Shown here in pieces: positions 1-7,540 of a stretch of DNA of 11,781 bases. The stretch's first letter is position 1. Every line of letters starts with the position of its first letter. The notes below the pieces were generated by a model that worked only from the letters and a program-made list of their open reading frames with translations, had not been told where the DNA came from and searched no databases. The stretch covers positions 1 to 11,781 of the forward strand of contig JBDSTZ010000406.1 of NCBI GenBank assembly GCA_039927975.1, written 5' to 3'. A program made the translations under genes and the position numbers. The stretch comes from JBDSTZ01 sp039927975. Its GTDB lineage: Bacteria; Pseudomonadota; Gammaproteobacteria; Burkholderiales; Burkholderiaceae_D.

Positions 1-1
1 G

Positions 2-685
2 GACCAGTGCGGCGCCAGCCTGACCGGGTTCGAACTGATGTCGAACTTCGCACTGCAACTGGTGGCGACGCATTTCCCGGCGCTGCCGCAGCCGTTCGCC
101 GTGCCGCACGCGCAGTATGTGCTGCTCGAAGTGTCGAGCAGCGAATCGGAGCGCCACGCCATCGCCCTGCTCGAACAGGCCATCGGCGCCGCGCTCGACC
201 AGGAGCTCGCCGACGACGCCATCGTCGCCACCACGCTGGCCCAGTCGCGCAAGCTGTGGCAGATGCGCGAGCACATCTCGATGGCGCAGGCGGCCGCCGG
301 CAAGAACATCAAGCACGACGTCTCGCTGCCGATCTCGCGCATCCCCGAGTTTATCGCCGCCACCAACACGCAGCTGGCCGCCGCCTATCCCGGCTGCCAG
401 GTGGTCTGCTTCGGCCATATCGGCGACGGCAATCTGCACTACAACGTCGCGCCGTCCGAGGGCGCCGACCACAACGCCTTCCTGGTCAACCAGGACGGCA
501 TCAACCGCATCGTGCACGACAGCGTCGCCGCCTTCGAAGGCTCGATCTCGGCCGAACACGGCATCGGCGCCCTCAAGCGCGAAGAACTGGAACGCTACAA
601 GTCGGCGGTCGAACTGAACATGATGCGGGCCATCAAAGGGGCGCTCGACCCGCTCGGCATCATGAACCCCGGCAAAGTGCTGTGA
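2..685 (+). CDS. FAD-binding oxidase/dehydrogenase, GlcD type, C-terminal part (5' truncated by window edge)
   Basis: This is the last 227 residues of a flavin-linked 2-hydroxyacid dehydrogenase of the VAO/GlcD superfamily. The family oxidises 2-hydroxyacids such as D-lactate, glycolate or D-2-hydroxyglutarate with FAD and passes the electrons to a carrier. Only the substrate-binding cap (FAD-oxidase C domain) is present; the FAD-binding PP-loop half would lie left of the window. Visible family motifs, numbered from the first complete codon, are REHISMA at 89-95, KHDVSLPIS at 104-112, FGHIGDGNLH at 137-146 (the conserved H-x-GDGN-x-H substrate/metal site), SAEHGIGALKR at 183-193 and the terminal DPLGIMNPGK at 216-225. 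Full-length members are about 460-480 residues. The TGA stop overlaps the GTG start of the next gene (GTGA), which suggests translational coupling. The family is clear, but the substrate cannot be told from this half. Confidence 0.93.
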   Translation, partial: DQCGASLTGFELMSNFALQLVATHFPALPQPFAVPHAQYVLLEVSSSESERHAIALLEQAIGAALDQELADDAIVATTLAQSRKLWQMREHISMAQAAAGKNIKHDVSLPISRIPEFIAATNTQLAAAYPGCQVVCFGHIGDGNLHYNVAPSEGADHNAFLVNQDGINRIVHDSVAAFEGSISAEHGIGALKREELERYKSAVELNMMRAIKGALDPLGIMNPGKVL

Positions 686-3231
686 CGGGGCCGCGCTTGC
701 TGTCGCGCTGGCTGCTGCTTGGCGAATCGCGCGCCCATCCCGTGCGCGCGCTGCTGGCCATCGTCGCCATCGCGGTCGGCGTGGCGATGGGTTTCGCCAT
801 CCACCTGATCAATGCCGCCGCCTTCAACGAGTTTTCCGCCGCGATCAAAGGCCTGTCCGGCCAGGCCGACATCCAGGTCAGCGGGCGTGAACCGCTGTTC
901 GACGAAGCCATCTATCCACGCCTGGCGGTGCACCCCGGCGTGGCGCTCGCCTCGCCCGTGCTCGAACTCGAGGCGCCGGTGCCAGGCCGGCACGGCTCCC
1001 TCAAGGTGATCGGCATCGACCCGTTTCGCGCCGGCGCCATCACCCCCGACCTGCTCGGCGTGCCGGCAACCGACGCACGGCTCGACACGCTGGCCGACGA
1101 CGCCCTCTTCCTGTCGCCGGCCGCCATGCAGTGGCTCGGCGCCGAGGCCGGCCGCGACATCGCGCTGCGGGTCGGCACCGGCGACCTCCATCTGCGCGTG
1201 GCCGGCGGGCTGCTGGCGGCGCGCGCCGGCCAGCGCATCGGGGTAATGGATATCGGCGCCGCCCAGTGGCGTTTCAATCGCCTGGGCAGCCTGTCGCGCG
1301 TCGACCTCAAGCTGGCCGACGGCGTCAACCGCGACGTCTTCCAGCGCGACCTGACGCGTGAGCTCGAACACGATTTTCCCGGTCGATTCAGCGTCGGCCA
1401 GCCCAACGACGAAGCGCAAAACGCCCGCAACAATAGCCTCAGCCGCGCTTACCGCGTCAACCTGACGGTGCTCGCGCTGGTCGCCCTGTTCACCGGCGCC
1501 TTCCTGGTGTTTTCAACCCAGGCGCTGTCGGTGATCCGCCGCCGCAGCCAGTTCGCGCTGCTGCGCGTGCTCGGCGTCGAACGCCGGCAGCTGCTGCGCC
1601 AGATCCTGCTTGAAGGCGCCAGCCTCGGCGTGATTGGATCGCTGCTTGGCATCGGCGCCGGCTACGCCTTTGCCGCCACCGCGCTGCGCCTGTTCGGCGG
1701 CGACCTCGGGGCCGGCTATTTTTCAGGCGTTCAGCCTGCCCTGCAATTTACCCCGGTGGCGGCCGCCGTGTTCTTTTCCCTCGGCCTCGGCGTGGCCCTG
1801 CTCGGTTGCCTGGCGCCGGCGCTCGAAGCGGCCCGCGCGGCGCCCGCCGTGGCCCTCAAGTCCGGCAACGACGAAGCCGTGCTCTCGCGCCTGGCGCGCA
1901 TCTGGCCGTCGATCCTGTGCCTGGCGCTGGCGGCCCTGATGGTCAAGGCGCCGCCGGTGTTCGAGTTGCCGCTGTTCGGCTACCTCGCGATCGCCCTGCT
2001 GCTGGTCGGCGGCATCGGCATGATGCCGCGCGTAGCCGCCAGCCTGTTCGCATTCCTCAATCGGCTGGCGATGGCGCGGCCGCGCCAGCACCCTGTGCTC
2101 GCGCTCACGCTGGCGCGGCTGGCCAATGCCTCCGGCCAGGCCGCCATCGCCCTGGGCGGGGTGCTGGCCAGTTTCAGCCTGATGGTGGCGATGGCGATCA
2201 TGGTCTCGAGCTTTCGCGTCTCGGTCGACGACTGGCTGGTCCAGCTGCTGCCGGCCGACCTGTACGTGCGCACCGGCGACGGCGGCAATACCGGTGCGCT
2301 CGGCCCGGCCGAACAGGCGACCCTGCGCGCCCTGCCAGGCGTCGAGCGCGCCCAGTTCCTGCGCACCCGCCCGATCTCGCTCGAAGCCGGCCGCCCCCCG
2401 GTGCACCTGCTGGCGCGCCAGATCGACGTCGCCGATCCCGGCAAGACCCTGGCGATGGTCGGCGAATCGCTGGCGCCGCCGGCCGGCGCCATGCCGGTGT
2501 GGGTCTCCGAAGCCATGCTCGACCTCTACCGCGTCAAGCCTGGCGCGCATCTGACGATTCCCCTCAACGGCCGCCTGCACAGCTTTTTTGTCGCCGGCGT
2601 GTGGCGCGACTACAGCTACCAGAACGGCTCGCTGCAAATCGAGCTGGCCGACTACCGCGCACTCACCGGCGACCAGGAAGCGAGCGACGCCGCCCTGTGG
2701 ATGCGCCCAGGCGTTGAAGCCGGCCAGGTCGAACAGGCCATACGCAAGCTGCCTTTCGGCGCCGCGCTCGACATGGCGCAGCCGGGCCAGATCCGCGCCA
2801 TGAGTCTCAAGATTTTCGACCGCAGTTTCGCCGTCACCTACCTGCTTGAAGCGATCGCCATCGCCATCGGCATGTCCGGCGTGGCGGCCACCTTCTCGGC
2901 CCAGACCCTGGCGCGCGCGCGCGAATTCGGCATGCTGCGCCATGTCGGCGTCACGCGCGGCCAGATCCTGCGCATCCTCGCGCTCGAAGGCGGCTCCCTC
3001 ACCGTGCTCGGAGTCGCCTGCGGCTTCGTCCTCGGCCTGGTCATCAGCCTGATTCTGGTTTTCGTGGTCAACCCGCAGTCCTTCCACTGGACCATGCAGC
3101 TGCACCTGCCCGGCGCCCTGCTCGCCAGCGTGGCGGCCGTGCTGCTGGGCGCCTCGGTGCTGACCGCGCTGGTGTCGGGCCGCTATGCGCTCTCGGGTGG
3201 ACCGATTCGCGCGGTCAGGGAGGATTGGTGA
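682..3231 (+). CDS. ABC transporter permease with two FtsX/MacB-type cores
   Basis: This 849-residue inner-membrane permease belongs to the FtsX-like (type VII, MacB/LolCE-related) ABC families, which usually move lipids, lipoproteins or peptides or drive periplasmic proteins, together with a separate ATPase. About ten hydrophobic segments are visible (roughly 22-44, 259-279, 313-336, 356-379, 408-424, 430-448, 487-509, 717-739, 771-796, 811-831). They form two cores, each with a long periplasmic loop (about 45-255 and 515-710). Both cores carry the FtsX coupling motif: RRRSQFALLRVLGVERRQLL near 287-306 and ARAREFGMLRHVGVTRGQIL near 744-763. The GTG at 682 is chosen because it gives a 4-bp overlap with the previous stop and a normal N-terminus just ahead of TM1. 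The open frame upstream of it is a shadow of the oxidase gene. No Shine-Dalgarno site is seen, which fits coupling. The next gene starts in its stop codon (TGATG). The arrangement resembles the fused AttF/AttG permeases of AttEFGH-type systems, but no ATPase gene is adjacent. Substrate unknown. Confidence 0.9.
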   Translation: MTGPRLLSRWLLLGESRAHPVRALLAIVAIAVGVAMGFAIHLINAAAFNEFSAAIKGLSGQADIQVSGREPLFDEAIYPRLAVHPGVALASPVLELEAPVPGRHGSLKVIGIDPFRAGAITPDLLGVPATDARLDTLADDALFLSPAAMQWLGAEAGRDIALRVGTGDLHLRVAGGLLAARAGQRIGVMDIGAAQWRFNRLGSLSRVDLKLADGVNRDVFQRDLTRELEHDFPGRFSVGQPNDEAQNARNNSLSRAYRVNLTVLALVALFTGAFLVFSTQALSVIRRRSQFALLRVLGVERRQLLRQILLEGASLGVIGSLLGIGAGYAFAATALRLFGGDLGAGYFSGVQPALQFTPVAAAVFFSLGLGVALLGCLAPALEAARAAPAVALKSGNDEAVLSRLARIWPSILCLALAALMVKAPPVFELPLFGYLAIALLLVGGIGMMPRVAASLFAFLNRLAMARPRQHPVLALTLARLANASGQAAIALGGVLASFSLMVAMAIMVSSFRVSVDDWLVQLLPADLYVRTGDGGNTGALGPAEQATLRALPGVERAQFLRTRPISLEAGRPPVHLLARQIDVADPGKTLAMVGESLAPPAGAMPVWVSEAMLDLYRVKPGAHLTIPLNGRLHSFFVAGVWRDYSYQNGSLQIELADYRALTGDQEASDAALWMRPGVEAGQVEQAIRKLPFGAALDMAQPGQIRAMSLKIFDRSFAVTYLLEAIAIAIGMSGVAATFSAQTLARAREFGMLRHVGVTRGQILRILALEGGSLTVLGVACGFVLGLVISLILVFVVNPQSFHWTMQLHLPGALLASVAAVLLGASVLTALVSGRYALSGGPIRAVREDW
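3217..3224 (+). promoter_or_regulatory. Strong Shine-Dalgarno site deciding the AttH-like start
   Basis: AGGGAGGA lies inside the last codons of the permease gene, with the GGAGG core 7 nt before the ATG at 3231. It selects that ATG over the in-frame TTG (3225) and GTG (3228) just upstream. It is the best ribosome-binding site in this operon and suggests that the secreted protein is made at a higher level than the permease. Confidence 0.75.
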
Positions 3232-4298
3232 TGCGACTGCTCTTGTTCGTCTGTATGTGGCTCGGCCTGGCCTGCCACGCCGCGCCGCCCGCGTTTGCCC
3301 CGGTGCTGCCCGACCGCGCGCTGAGCTTCCCGGCCGATTTCGGCGCCCACCCGGCCTTTCGCACCGAATGGTGGTACGTCACCGGCTGGCTCAAGACCGC
3401 CGACGGCAAGCCGCTCGGCTTCCAGGTCACCTTTTTCCGCAGCGCGACCGGCGCCGGCGCGGCCAATCCAAGCGCCTTCGCCCCGCGCCAGCTCGTCATC
3501 GGCCACGCCGCCCTGTCCGACCCCGCGCTCGGCAAACTGGTGCACGACCAGCGCAGCGCGCGCGAAGGCTTCGGCCTGGCCTACGCGAAGCCTGGCAATA
3601 CCGACATCAAGCTCGATGACTGGCGCATGGTGCGCGGCGCGAACGGCCAATACACGGTCAGCGTCAAGTCGAAGGAACTGACGCTCGAACTCACGCTCGC
3701 GCCCAGCCAGCCGGTCATGCCGCAAGGCGCCGGCGGCTACTCGCGCAAGGGGCCGTCGGCGGCCAACGCCAGCTACTACTACAGCGAGCCGCAGCTCAAG
3801 GTGAGCGGCAGCGCCGGGCGCGCCGGACAGCCCGCCGCCAGGGTCGAAGGCAGCGCATGGTTTGACCACGAATGGTCCAGCGAGGCGCTCGACCCCGCCG
3901 CCTCGGGCTGGGACTGGATCGGCGCCAACCTTGACGACGGCTCGGCGCTGATGGCTTTCCAGATCAGAAGCAAACAAGGTGGTAAACTATGGGCGCACGC
4001 GGCCCTGCGCGAGCGCAGCGGCAAAGTCACCCAGTTCGAACCGGACCAGGTCAACTTCACGCCGCAGGCGCACTGGAAGTCCCCCCGCACCAATGCCGTG
4101 TACCCCGTTGCGACCCTGCTGGTCACCGGGTCCACGCGCTGGCAGATCAAGCCCTTGCAGGACGATCAGGAACTCGATTCGCGGCGCTCGACCGGCGCCG
4201 TGTATTGGGAAGGCGCGGTGACGATTTCGCGCGACGGCGCGCCGGCCGGCGCCGGCTACCTTGAAATGACCGGCTATGGCCAGCCGATGCGGCTTTAA
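3231..4298 (+). CDS. AttH/CrtC-like lipocalin-domain exported protein
   Basis: This 355-residue protein belongs to the CrtC/AttH family (N-terminal CrtC lipocalin-like domain plus a second lipocalin-like domain), often annotated as carotenoid 1,2-hydratase or AttH. The N-terminus (1-19, MRLLLFVCMWLGLACHAAP) looks like a signal peptide with cleavage near residue 17, so a periplasmic or envelope location is likely. A Cys at 15 is present, but the lipobox is poor (Gly at -3), so a lipoprotein is less likely. Family motifs seen are HPAFRTEWWYVTGWL (40-54), SYYYSEPQL (181-189), GSAWFDHEWSS (207-217) and GYLEMTGYG (342-350). The start overlaps the permease stop by one base and has a strong Shine-Dalgarno site, so the two proteins are probably made together and act in one ABC system, as AttH does with AttEFG. 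No carotenoid gene is nearby, so carotenoid hydration is not supported. The family is firm and the function open. Confidence 0.9.
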   Translation: MRLLLFVCMWLGLACHAAPPAFAPVLPDRALSFPADFGAHPAFRTEWWYVTGWLKTADGKPLGFQVTFFRSATGAGAANPSAFAPRQLVIGHAALSDPALGKLVHDQRSAREGFGLAYAKPGNTDIKLDDWRMVRGANGQYTVSVKSKELTLELTLAPSQPVMPQGAGGYSRKGPSAANASYYYSEPQLKVSGSAGRAGQPAARVEGSAWFDHEWSSEALDPAASGWDWIGANLDDGSALMAFQIRSKQGGKLWAHAALRERSGKVTQFEPDQVNFTPQAHWKSPRTNAVYPVATLLVTGSTRWQIKPLQDDQELDSRRSTGAVYWEGAVTISRDGAPAGAGYLEMTGYGQPMRL

Positions 4299-4328
4299 CT
4301 AGAACAGAACATCAACAACAGCGATACG

Positions 4329-6152
4329 ATGACCAACAGCACCACCGGCACCAACAGCACTTCCTCGGAACAAAACCGCAAAGGCAGCCTGGCCGCTTTC
4401 AAGGGCTTGTTCCCGTTTCTGCGGCCCTACCGCCGCCAGTTCATCCTGGCCGGCATCGCGCTGGTGGTCGCCGCCGGCGCCACCCTGGCCATTCCGGCCG
4501 CCTTCAAGCAGATGATCGACCTGGGCTTCGGCGCCTCGGCCGGCGCGCGCAGCATCACCCACGTCGACGCCACCTTCCTCGCGCTGTTCGGCGTGGCGAC
4601 CGTGCTGGCCCTGGCCACCGCCGCGCGCTTCTACACCGTCTCATGGCTCGGCGAGCGCGTCACCGCCGACATCCGCAGCGCCGTGTATCACCACGTGGTC
4701 CAGCAAAGCCCCGAGTTTTTCGAGACCACCCGGACCGGCGAAGTCCTCTCGCGCATCACCACCGACACCACCCTGATCCAGGCGGTGGTCGGCACCAGCA
4801 TCTCAATGGCGCTGCGTAATGTGCTGCTGTTCCTCGGCGGCCTGGTGATGCTGTTCGTGACCAGCGCCAAGCTGTCCGCGATCATCCTCGGCCTGCTGGT
4901 GCTGGTGGTGGTGCCGATCGTGCTGTTCGGCCGCCGCGTGCGGCGCCTCTCGCGCGACTCGCAGGACCGCATCGCCGACGCCTCGGCGCTGGCCGGCGAA
5001 ATCCTCAACGCCATGCCGACCGTGCAAGCCTTCACCCATGAAAAAATCGAGTCGACGCGCTTCGGCTCGGCCGTCGAAGGCGCCTTCGGCACCGCGATGC
5101 GCCGCATCCGCGCGCGCGCGCTGCTGACCATGGTCGCCATCGTGCTGGTGTTCGGCACCATCGTCTTCGTGCTTTGGCTGGGCGCGCACGCTGTGCTCGA
5201 AGGCACCATGACGGGCGGCGACCTCGGTCAGTTTATTCTGTACGCCTCGATCGTGGCCGGTTCGATCGGCGCGCTGTCGGAGGTCATGGGCGAAGCCCAG
5301 CGCGCCGCCGGCGCCACCGAGCGCCTGCTCGAACTGCTGGCGGTGCGCTCGAACATCCAGAACCCGGCCCGGCCGGTCCCGCTGCCGGCACGCACCGCCT
5401 CGGGCGCCGCGCTGGCGCTGACGGACCTGGGCTTTTCCTACCCATCACGGCCCGACACGGCCGCCCTGTCGCACCTGTCGCTGGCGATCCAACCCGGCGA
5501 GACGGTCGCCGTGGTCGGCCCTTCCGGCGCCGGCAAAACCACCCTGTTCCAGCTGTTCCTGCGCTTTTACGATCCGCAATCGGGCACCATCACGCTCGAC
5601 GGCGTCGACATCCGCCAGCTCGACCTGCACACCCTGCGTGACGCGATCGGCATCGTGCCGCAAGATACCGTCATCTTCTCGGCCGACGCGATGGAGAACA
5701 TCCGCTACGGCCGCGCCGGCGCCACCGACGAGGAAGTCATCGCCGCCGCCAAGCAGGCCGCCGCCCACGAATTCATCGAACGCCTGCCGCAGGGTTACAA
5801 ATCGTTCCTGGGCGAGCGCGGCGTGCGCCTTTCCGGCGGCCAGCGGCAGCGCATCGCGATCGCCCGCGCGCTGCTGAAAAATCCCCCGCTGCTGCTGCTC
5901 GACGAGGCCACCAGCGCGCTCGACGCGGAATCGGAACGCCTGGTGCAAAGCGCGCTCGAAGCGGCCATGGTCGGCCGCACTACCATCATCATCGCGCACC
6001 GCCTGGCCACCGTGCAGCGGGCCGACCGCATCATCGTGATGGAAGACGGCCGGATCGTCGAAGCCGGCACCCACGCCTCGCTGGTGGCGCTGGGCGGCAT
6101 TTACGCCAACCTAGCGGCGCTGCAGTTTCACCATGTGCACGTGACTCACTGA
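4329..6152 (+). CDS. ABC exporter half-transporter (TMD-NBD fusion), MsbA/subfamily B type
   Basis: This 607-residue half-transporter is expected to work as a dimer in the inner membrane, flipping or exporting a lipid, drug or peptide with ATP. Six TM helices are visible near 37-58, 82-104, 158-180, 182-200, 264-286 and 297-318, followed by the nucleotide-binding domain. The domain has A-loop Tyr371, Walker A GPSGAGKTT at 397-405, Q-loop Gln445, signature LSGGQ at 501-505, Walker B LLLLDE at 521-526 (catalytic Glu526), a D-loop SALD after it and H-loop His557. All catalytic residues are intact, so it is probably active. It starts 30 bp after the AttH-like gene without a good Shine-Dalgarno site and may be read through from that operon. 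The first 18 residues are Ser/Thr/Asn-rich, from two copies of ACCAACAGCAC. It carries its own ATPase domain and so does not supply the missing ATPase of the FtsX-type permease. Lipid A export (MsbA) is possible, but the length and sequence do not prove it. Confidence 0.92.
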   Translation: MTNSTTGTNSTSSEQNRKGSLAAFKGLFPFLRPYRRQFILAGIALVVAAGATLAIPAAFKQMIDLGFGASAGARSITHVDATFLALFGVATVLALATAARFYTVSWLGERVTADIRSAVYHHVVQQSPEFFETTRTGEVLSRITTDTTLIQAVVGTSISMALRNVLLFLGGLVMLFVTSAKLSAIILGLLVLVVVPIVLFGRRVRRLSRDSQDRIADASALAGEILNAMPTVQAFTHEKIESTRFGSAVEGAFGTAMRRIRARALLTMVAIVLVFGTIVFVLWLGAHAVLEGTMTGGDLGQFILYASIVAGSIGALSEVMGEAQRAAGATERLLELLAVRSNIQNPARPVPLPARTASGAALALTDLGFSYPSRPDTAALSHLSLAIQPGETVAVVGPSGAGKTTLFQLFLRFYDPQSGTITLDGVDIRQLDLHTLRDAIGIVPQDTVIFSADAMENIRYGRAGATDEEVIAAAKQAAAHEFIERLPQGYKSFLGERGVRLSGGQRQRIAIARALLKNPPLLLLDEATSALDAESERLVQSALEAAMVGRTTIIIAHRLATVQRADRIIVMEDGRIVEAGTHASLVALGGIYANLAALQFHHVHVTH

Positions 6153-6168
6153 CAATCGCCGCCCTGCC

Positions 6169-6199
6169 TCGTCGTTCCCGCCTGGCGCGGGAACGGCGG
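6169..6199 (+). repeat. REP-like inverted repeat / possible terminator after the ABC exporter
   Basis: A perfect 9-bp stem, CGTTCCCGC (6173-6181) and GCGGGAACG (6187-6195), encloses the loop CTGGC. It can be lengthened to 13 bp with two G-T pairs (6169-6172 with 6196-6199). It begins 17 nt after the exporter stop. There is no immediate T run, only TTTT at 6208-6211, so it is a poor textbook terminator. The CGTTCCCGC...GCGGGAACG form resembles a short intergenic repeat I recall as common in betaproteobacterial genomes. It could end transcription, stabilise the upstream mRNA, or be a REP-type repeat. Confidence 0.55.
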
Positions 6200-6210
6200 T
6201 TGACGGCTTT

Positions 6211-6219
6211 TGCTACAAT
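6211..6219 (+). promoter_or_regulatory. Extended -10 promoter of thyA
   Basis: TGCTACAAT fits an extended -10 element (TGn followed by TACAAT). It would place the transcript start near 6226, about 29 nt before the thyA ATG. TTGACG at 6200-6205 looks like a -35 but is only 8 bp from the -10, too close to serve with it. At the proper distance (about 6191-6196) the sequence GAACGG is a poor -35, so this promoter would depend on the extended -10. Confidence 0.5.
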
Positions 6220-6254
6220 CCCCCATTCACCCCAGCCCTCACCGACTCTGACCC

Positions 6255-7049
6255 ATGCGCCAATACCTCGACTTCATGCGCCACGTGCGGGACCACGGCG
6301 CCGTCAAGACCGACCGCACCGGCACCGGCACCCGTTCCGTGTTCGGTTACCAGATGCGTTTCAACCTGCAGGACGGTTTTCCGCTGGTGACGACCAAGAA
6401 GCTGCATCTCAAATCGATCATCCATGAGCTGATCTGGTTCCTCGCCGGCTCCACCAACATCGCCTATTTAAAAGAGAACGGCGTCTCGATCTGGGACGAC
6501 TGGGCCGACGCCGACGGCAACCTGGGCCCGATCTACGGCTACCAGTGGCGCAACTGGCCGACGCCCGATGGCGGCCATATCGACCAGATCAGCCAGGTGC
6601 TCGAACAGATCCGCGCCACCCCCGATTCGCGCCGCCTGATGGTCTCGGCCTGGAACGTGGCCGACGTGCCGAACATGAAACTGCCGCCCTGCCACGCGCT
6701 GTTCCAGTTCTACGTCGCCGACGGCAAGCTGTCCTGCCAGCTGTACCAGCGCAGCGCCGACATCTTCCTCGGCGTGCCGTTCAATATCGCCTCCTACGCC
6801 CTGCTGACCCACATGATGGCCCAGCAGGCCGGCCTGGAAGTGGGCGACTTCGTCTGGACCGGCGGCGACTGCCACCTGTACACCAACCACCTCGAACAGG
6901 TCGAATTGCAGCTCTCGCGCGAACCGCAGGCGCTGCCGCAGCTGGTCATCAAGCGCAAGCCCGACTCGCTGTTCGACTACAAGTTCGACGACTTCGAGAT
7001 CACCGGCTACGCGCCGCTCGCGCACATCAAGGCGCCGGTGGCCGTATGA
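6255..7049 (+). CDS. thyA: Thymidylate synthase
   Basis: ThyA is the cytosolic enzyme that converts dUMP and 5,10-methylene-tetrahydrofolate to dTMP and dihydrofolate. The protein is 264 residues, the same length as E. coli ThyA, and aligns by eye along its whole length without gaps. Visible signatures are DRTGTGT near the N-terminus (folate/phosphate-binding Arg), the catalytic Cys146 in PPCHALFQFYV, the paired Arg in SRRLMVSAWN, YQRSADIFLGVPFNIASYA (dUMP binding) and the C-terminal IKAPVAV. The ATG at 6255 is the only possible start because an in-frame TGA sits at 6249-6251. No Shine-Dalgarno site is seen in the short pyrimidine-rich leader. The stop overlaps the folA start (ATGA), a common thyA-folA arrangement in which FolA regenerates the dihydrofolate that ThyA makes. 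Confidence 0.98.
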   Translation: MRQYLDFMRHVRDHGAVKTDRTGTGTRSVFGYQMRFNLQDGFPLVTTKKLHLKSIIHELIWFLAGSTNIAYLKENGVSIWDDWADADGNLGPIYGYQWRNWPTPDGGHIDQISQVLEQIRATPDSRRLMVSAWNVADVPNMKLPPCHALFQFYVADGKLSCQLYQRSADIFLGVPFNIASYALLTHMMAQQAGLEVGDFVWTGGDCHLYTNHLEQVELQLSREPQALPQLVIKRKPDSLFDYKFDDFEITGYAPLAHIKAPVAV

Positions 7050-7537
7050 GCGCGCCGACACTGACACTGGTGGTGGCGATCGATGCCCAGAACGGCATCG
7101 GCGTCGACAACACCCTGCCCTGGCGCCTGCCGGAAGACCTGGCGCACTTCAAGCGCGTCACCTCCGGCCATCCGATCATCATGGGCCGCAAGACCTTCGA
7201 CTCGATCGGCCGCCCGCTGCCGAACCGCCGCAACATCGTCGTCACCCGCAACCCGGCCTGGCGCCACGACGGCGTCGACACCGCAACCTCGCTGGACGCC
7301 GCCATCGCGCTGGTCGGCGACACGCCCGCCTGCATCATCGGCGGCGCCCAGATCTTCACCGAGGCGGTGCCGCTGGCCGACCGGATGATCGTCACCGAGA
7401 TAGCCCACGCCTTCGCCTGCGACACCTTCTTTCCGCCGATCGACCGCCAGCAGTGGCGCGAAGTCGCGCGCGAAGTCCACCATTCGGAGGCGAACGGCTT
7501 CGATTACGCCTTCGTCACCTATGTGAAAGCGAACTAA
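7046..7537 (+). CDS. folA: Dihydrofolate reductase
   Basis: FolA reduces dihydrofolate to tetrahydrofolate with NADPH, the step blocked by trimethoprim. The protein is 163 residues, close to E. coli FolA (159). Motifs seen are VAIDAQNGIGVDNTLPWRLP (10-29, including the Met20-type loop), the active-site Asp31 in LPEDLAHFK, HPIIMGRKTFDSIGRPLPNR (NADPH/substrate binding), the GG pair in CIIGGAQIFTEA, and DTFFPPID near the C-terminus. The start ATG overlaps the thyA TGA by 4 bp, so translation is probably coupled. An AAGG lies 13 nt upstream, too far to be a convincing Shine-Dalgarno site. No resistance-type change can be claimed by eye. Confidence 0.97.
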   Translation: MSAPTLTLVVAIDAQNGIGVDNTLPWRLPEDLAHFKRVTSGHPIIMGRKTFDSIGRPLPNRRNIVVTRNPAWRHDGVDTATSLDAAIALVGDTPACIIGGAQIFTEAVPLADRMIVTEIAHAFACDTFFPPIDRQQWREVAREVHHSEANGFDYAFVTYVKAN

Positions 7538-7540
7538 CCC

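Noticed and set aside
7..681. N-terminal extension of the permease frame to the left edge
   Set aside because: The translation before residue 682/3 is Arg/Ala/His-rich and runs inside the oxidase gene in another frame. The GTG at 682 gives a normal coupled start.
595..1419. Minus-strand open frame of 274 codons across the oxidase/permease junction
   Set aside because: It covers the overlapping ends of two supported plus-strand genes and has shadow-type composition.
1723..3105. Long open frame (460 codons) on the minus strand inside the permease gene
   Set aside because: Its composition (Gly, Arg, His, Asp, Gln rich) is typical of an antisense shadow of a GC-rich gene. The plus-strand frame has clear FtsX motifs and membrane segments.
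3976..4264. AAGGTGG followed 6 nt later by ATG (3989) and a 91-codon frame inside the AttH-like gene
   Set aside because: The ribosome-binding site looks good, but the frame is Arg/Ala/Gly-rich with no recognisable domain and runs inside a conserved gene, so it is most likely chance.
6200..6219. TTGACG and TACAAT as a -35/-10 promoter pair before thyA
   Set aside because: The spacer is only 8 bp, too short for sigma-70. Only the extended -10 is kept.
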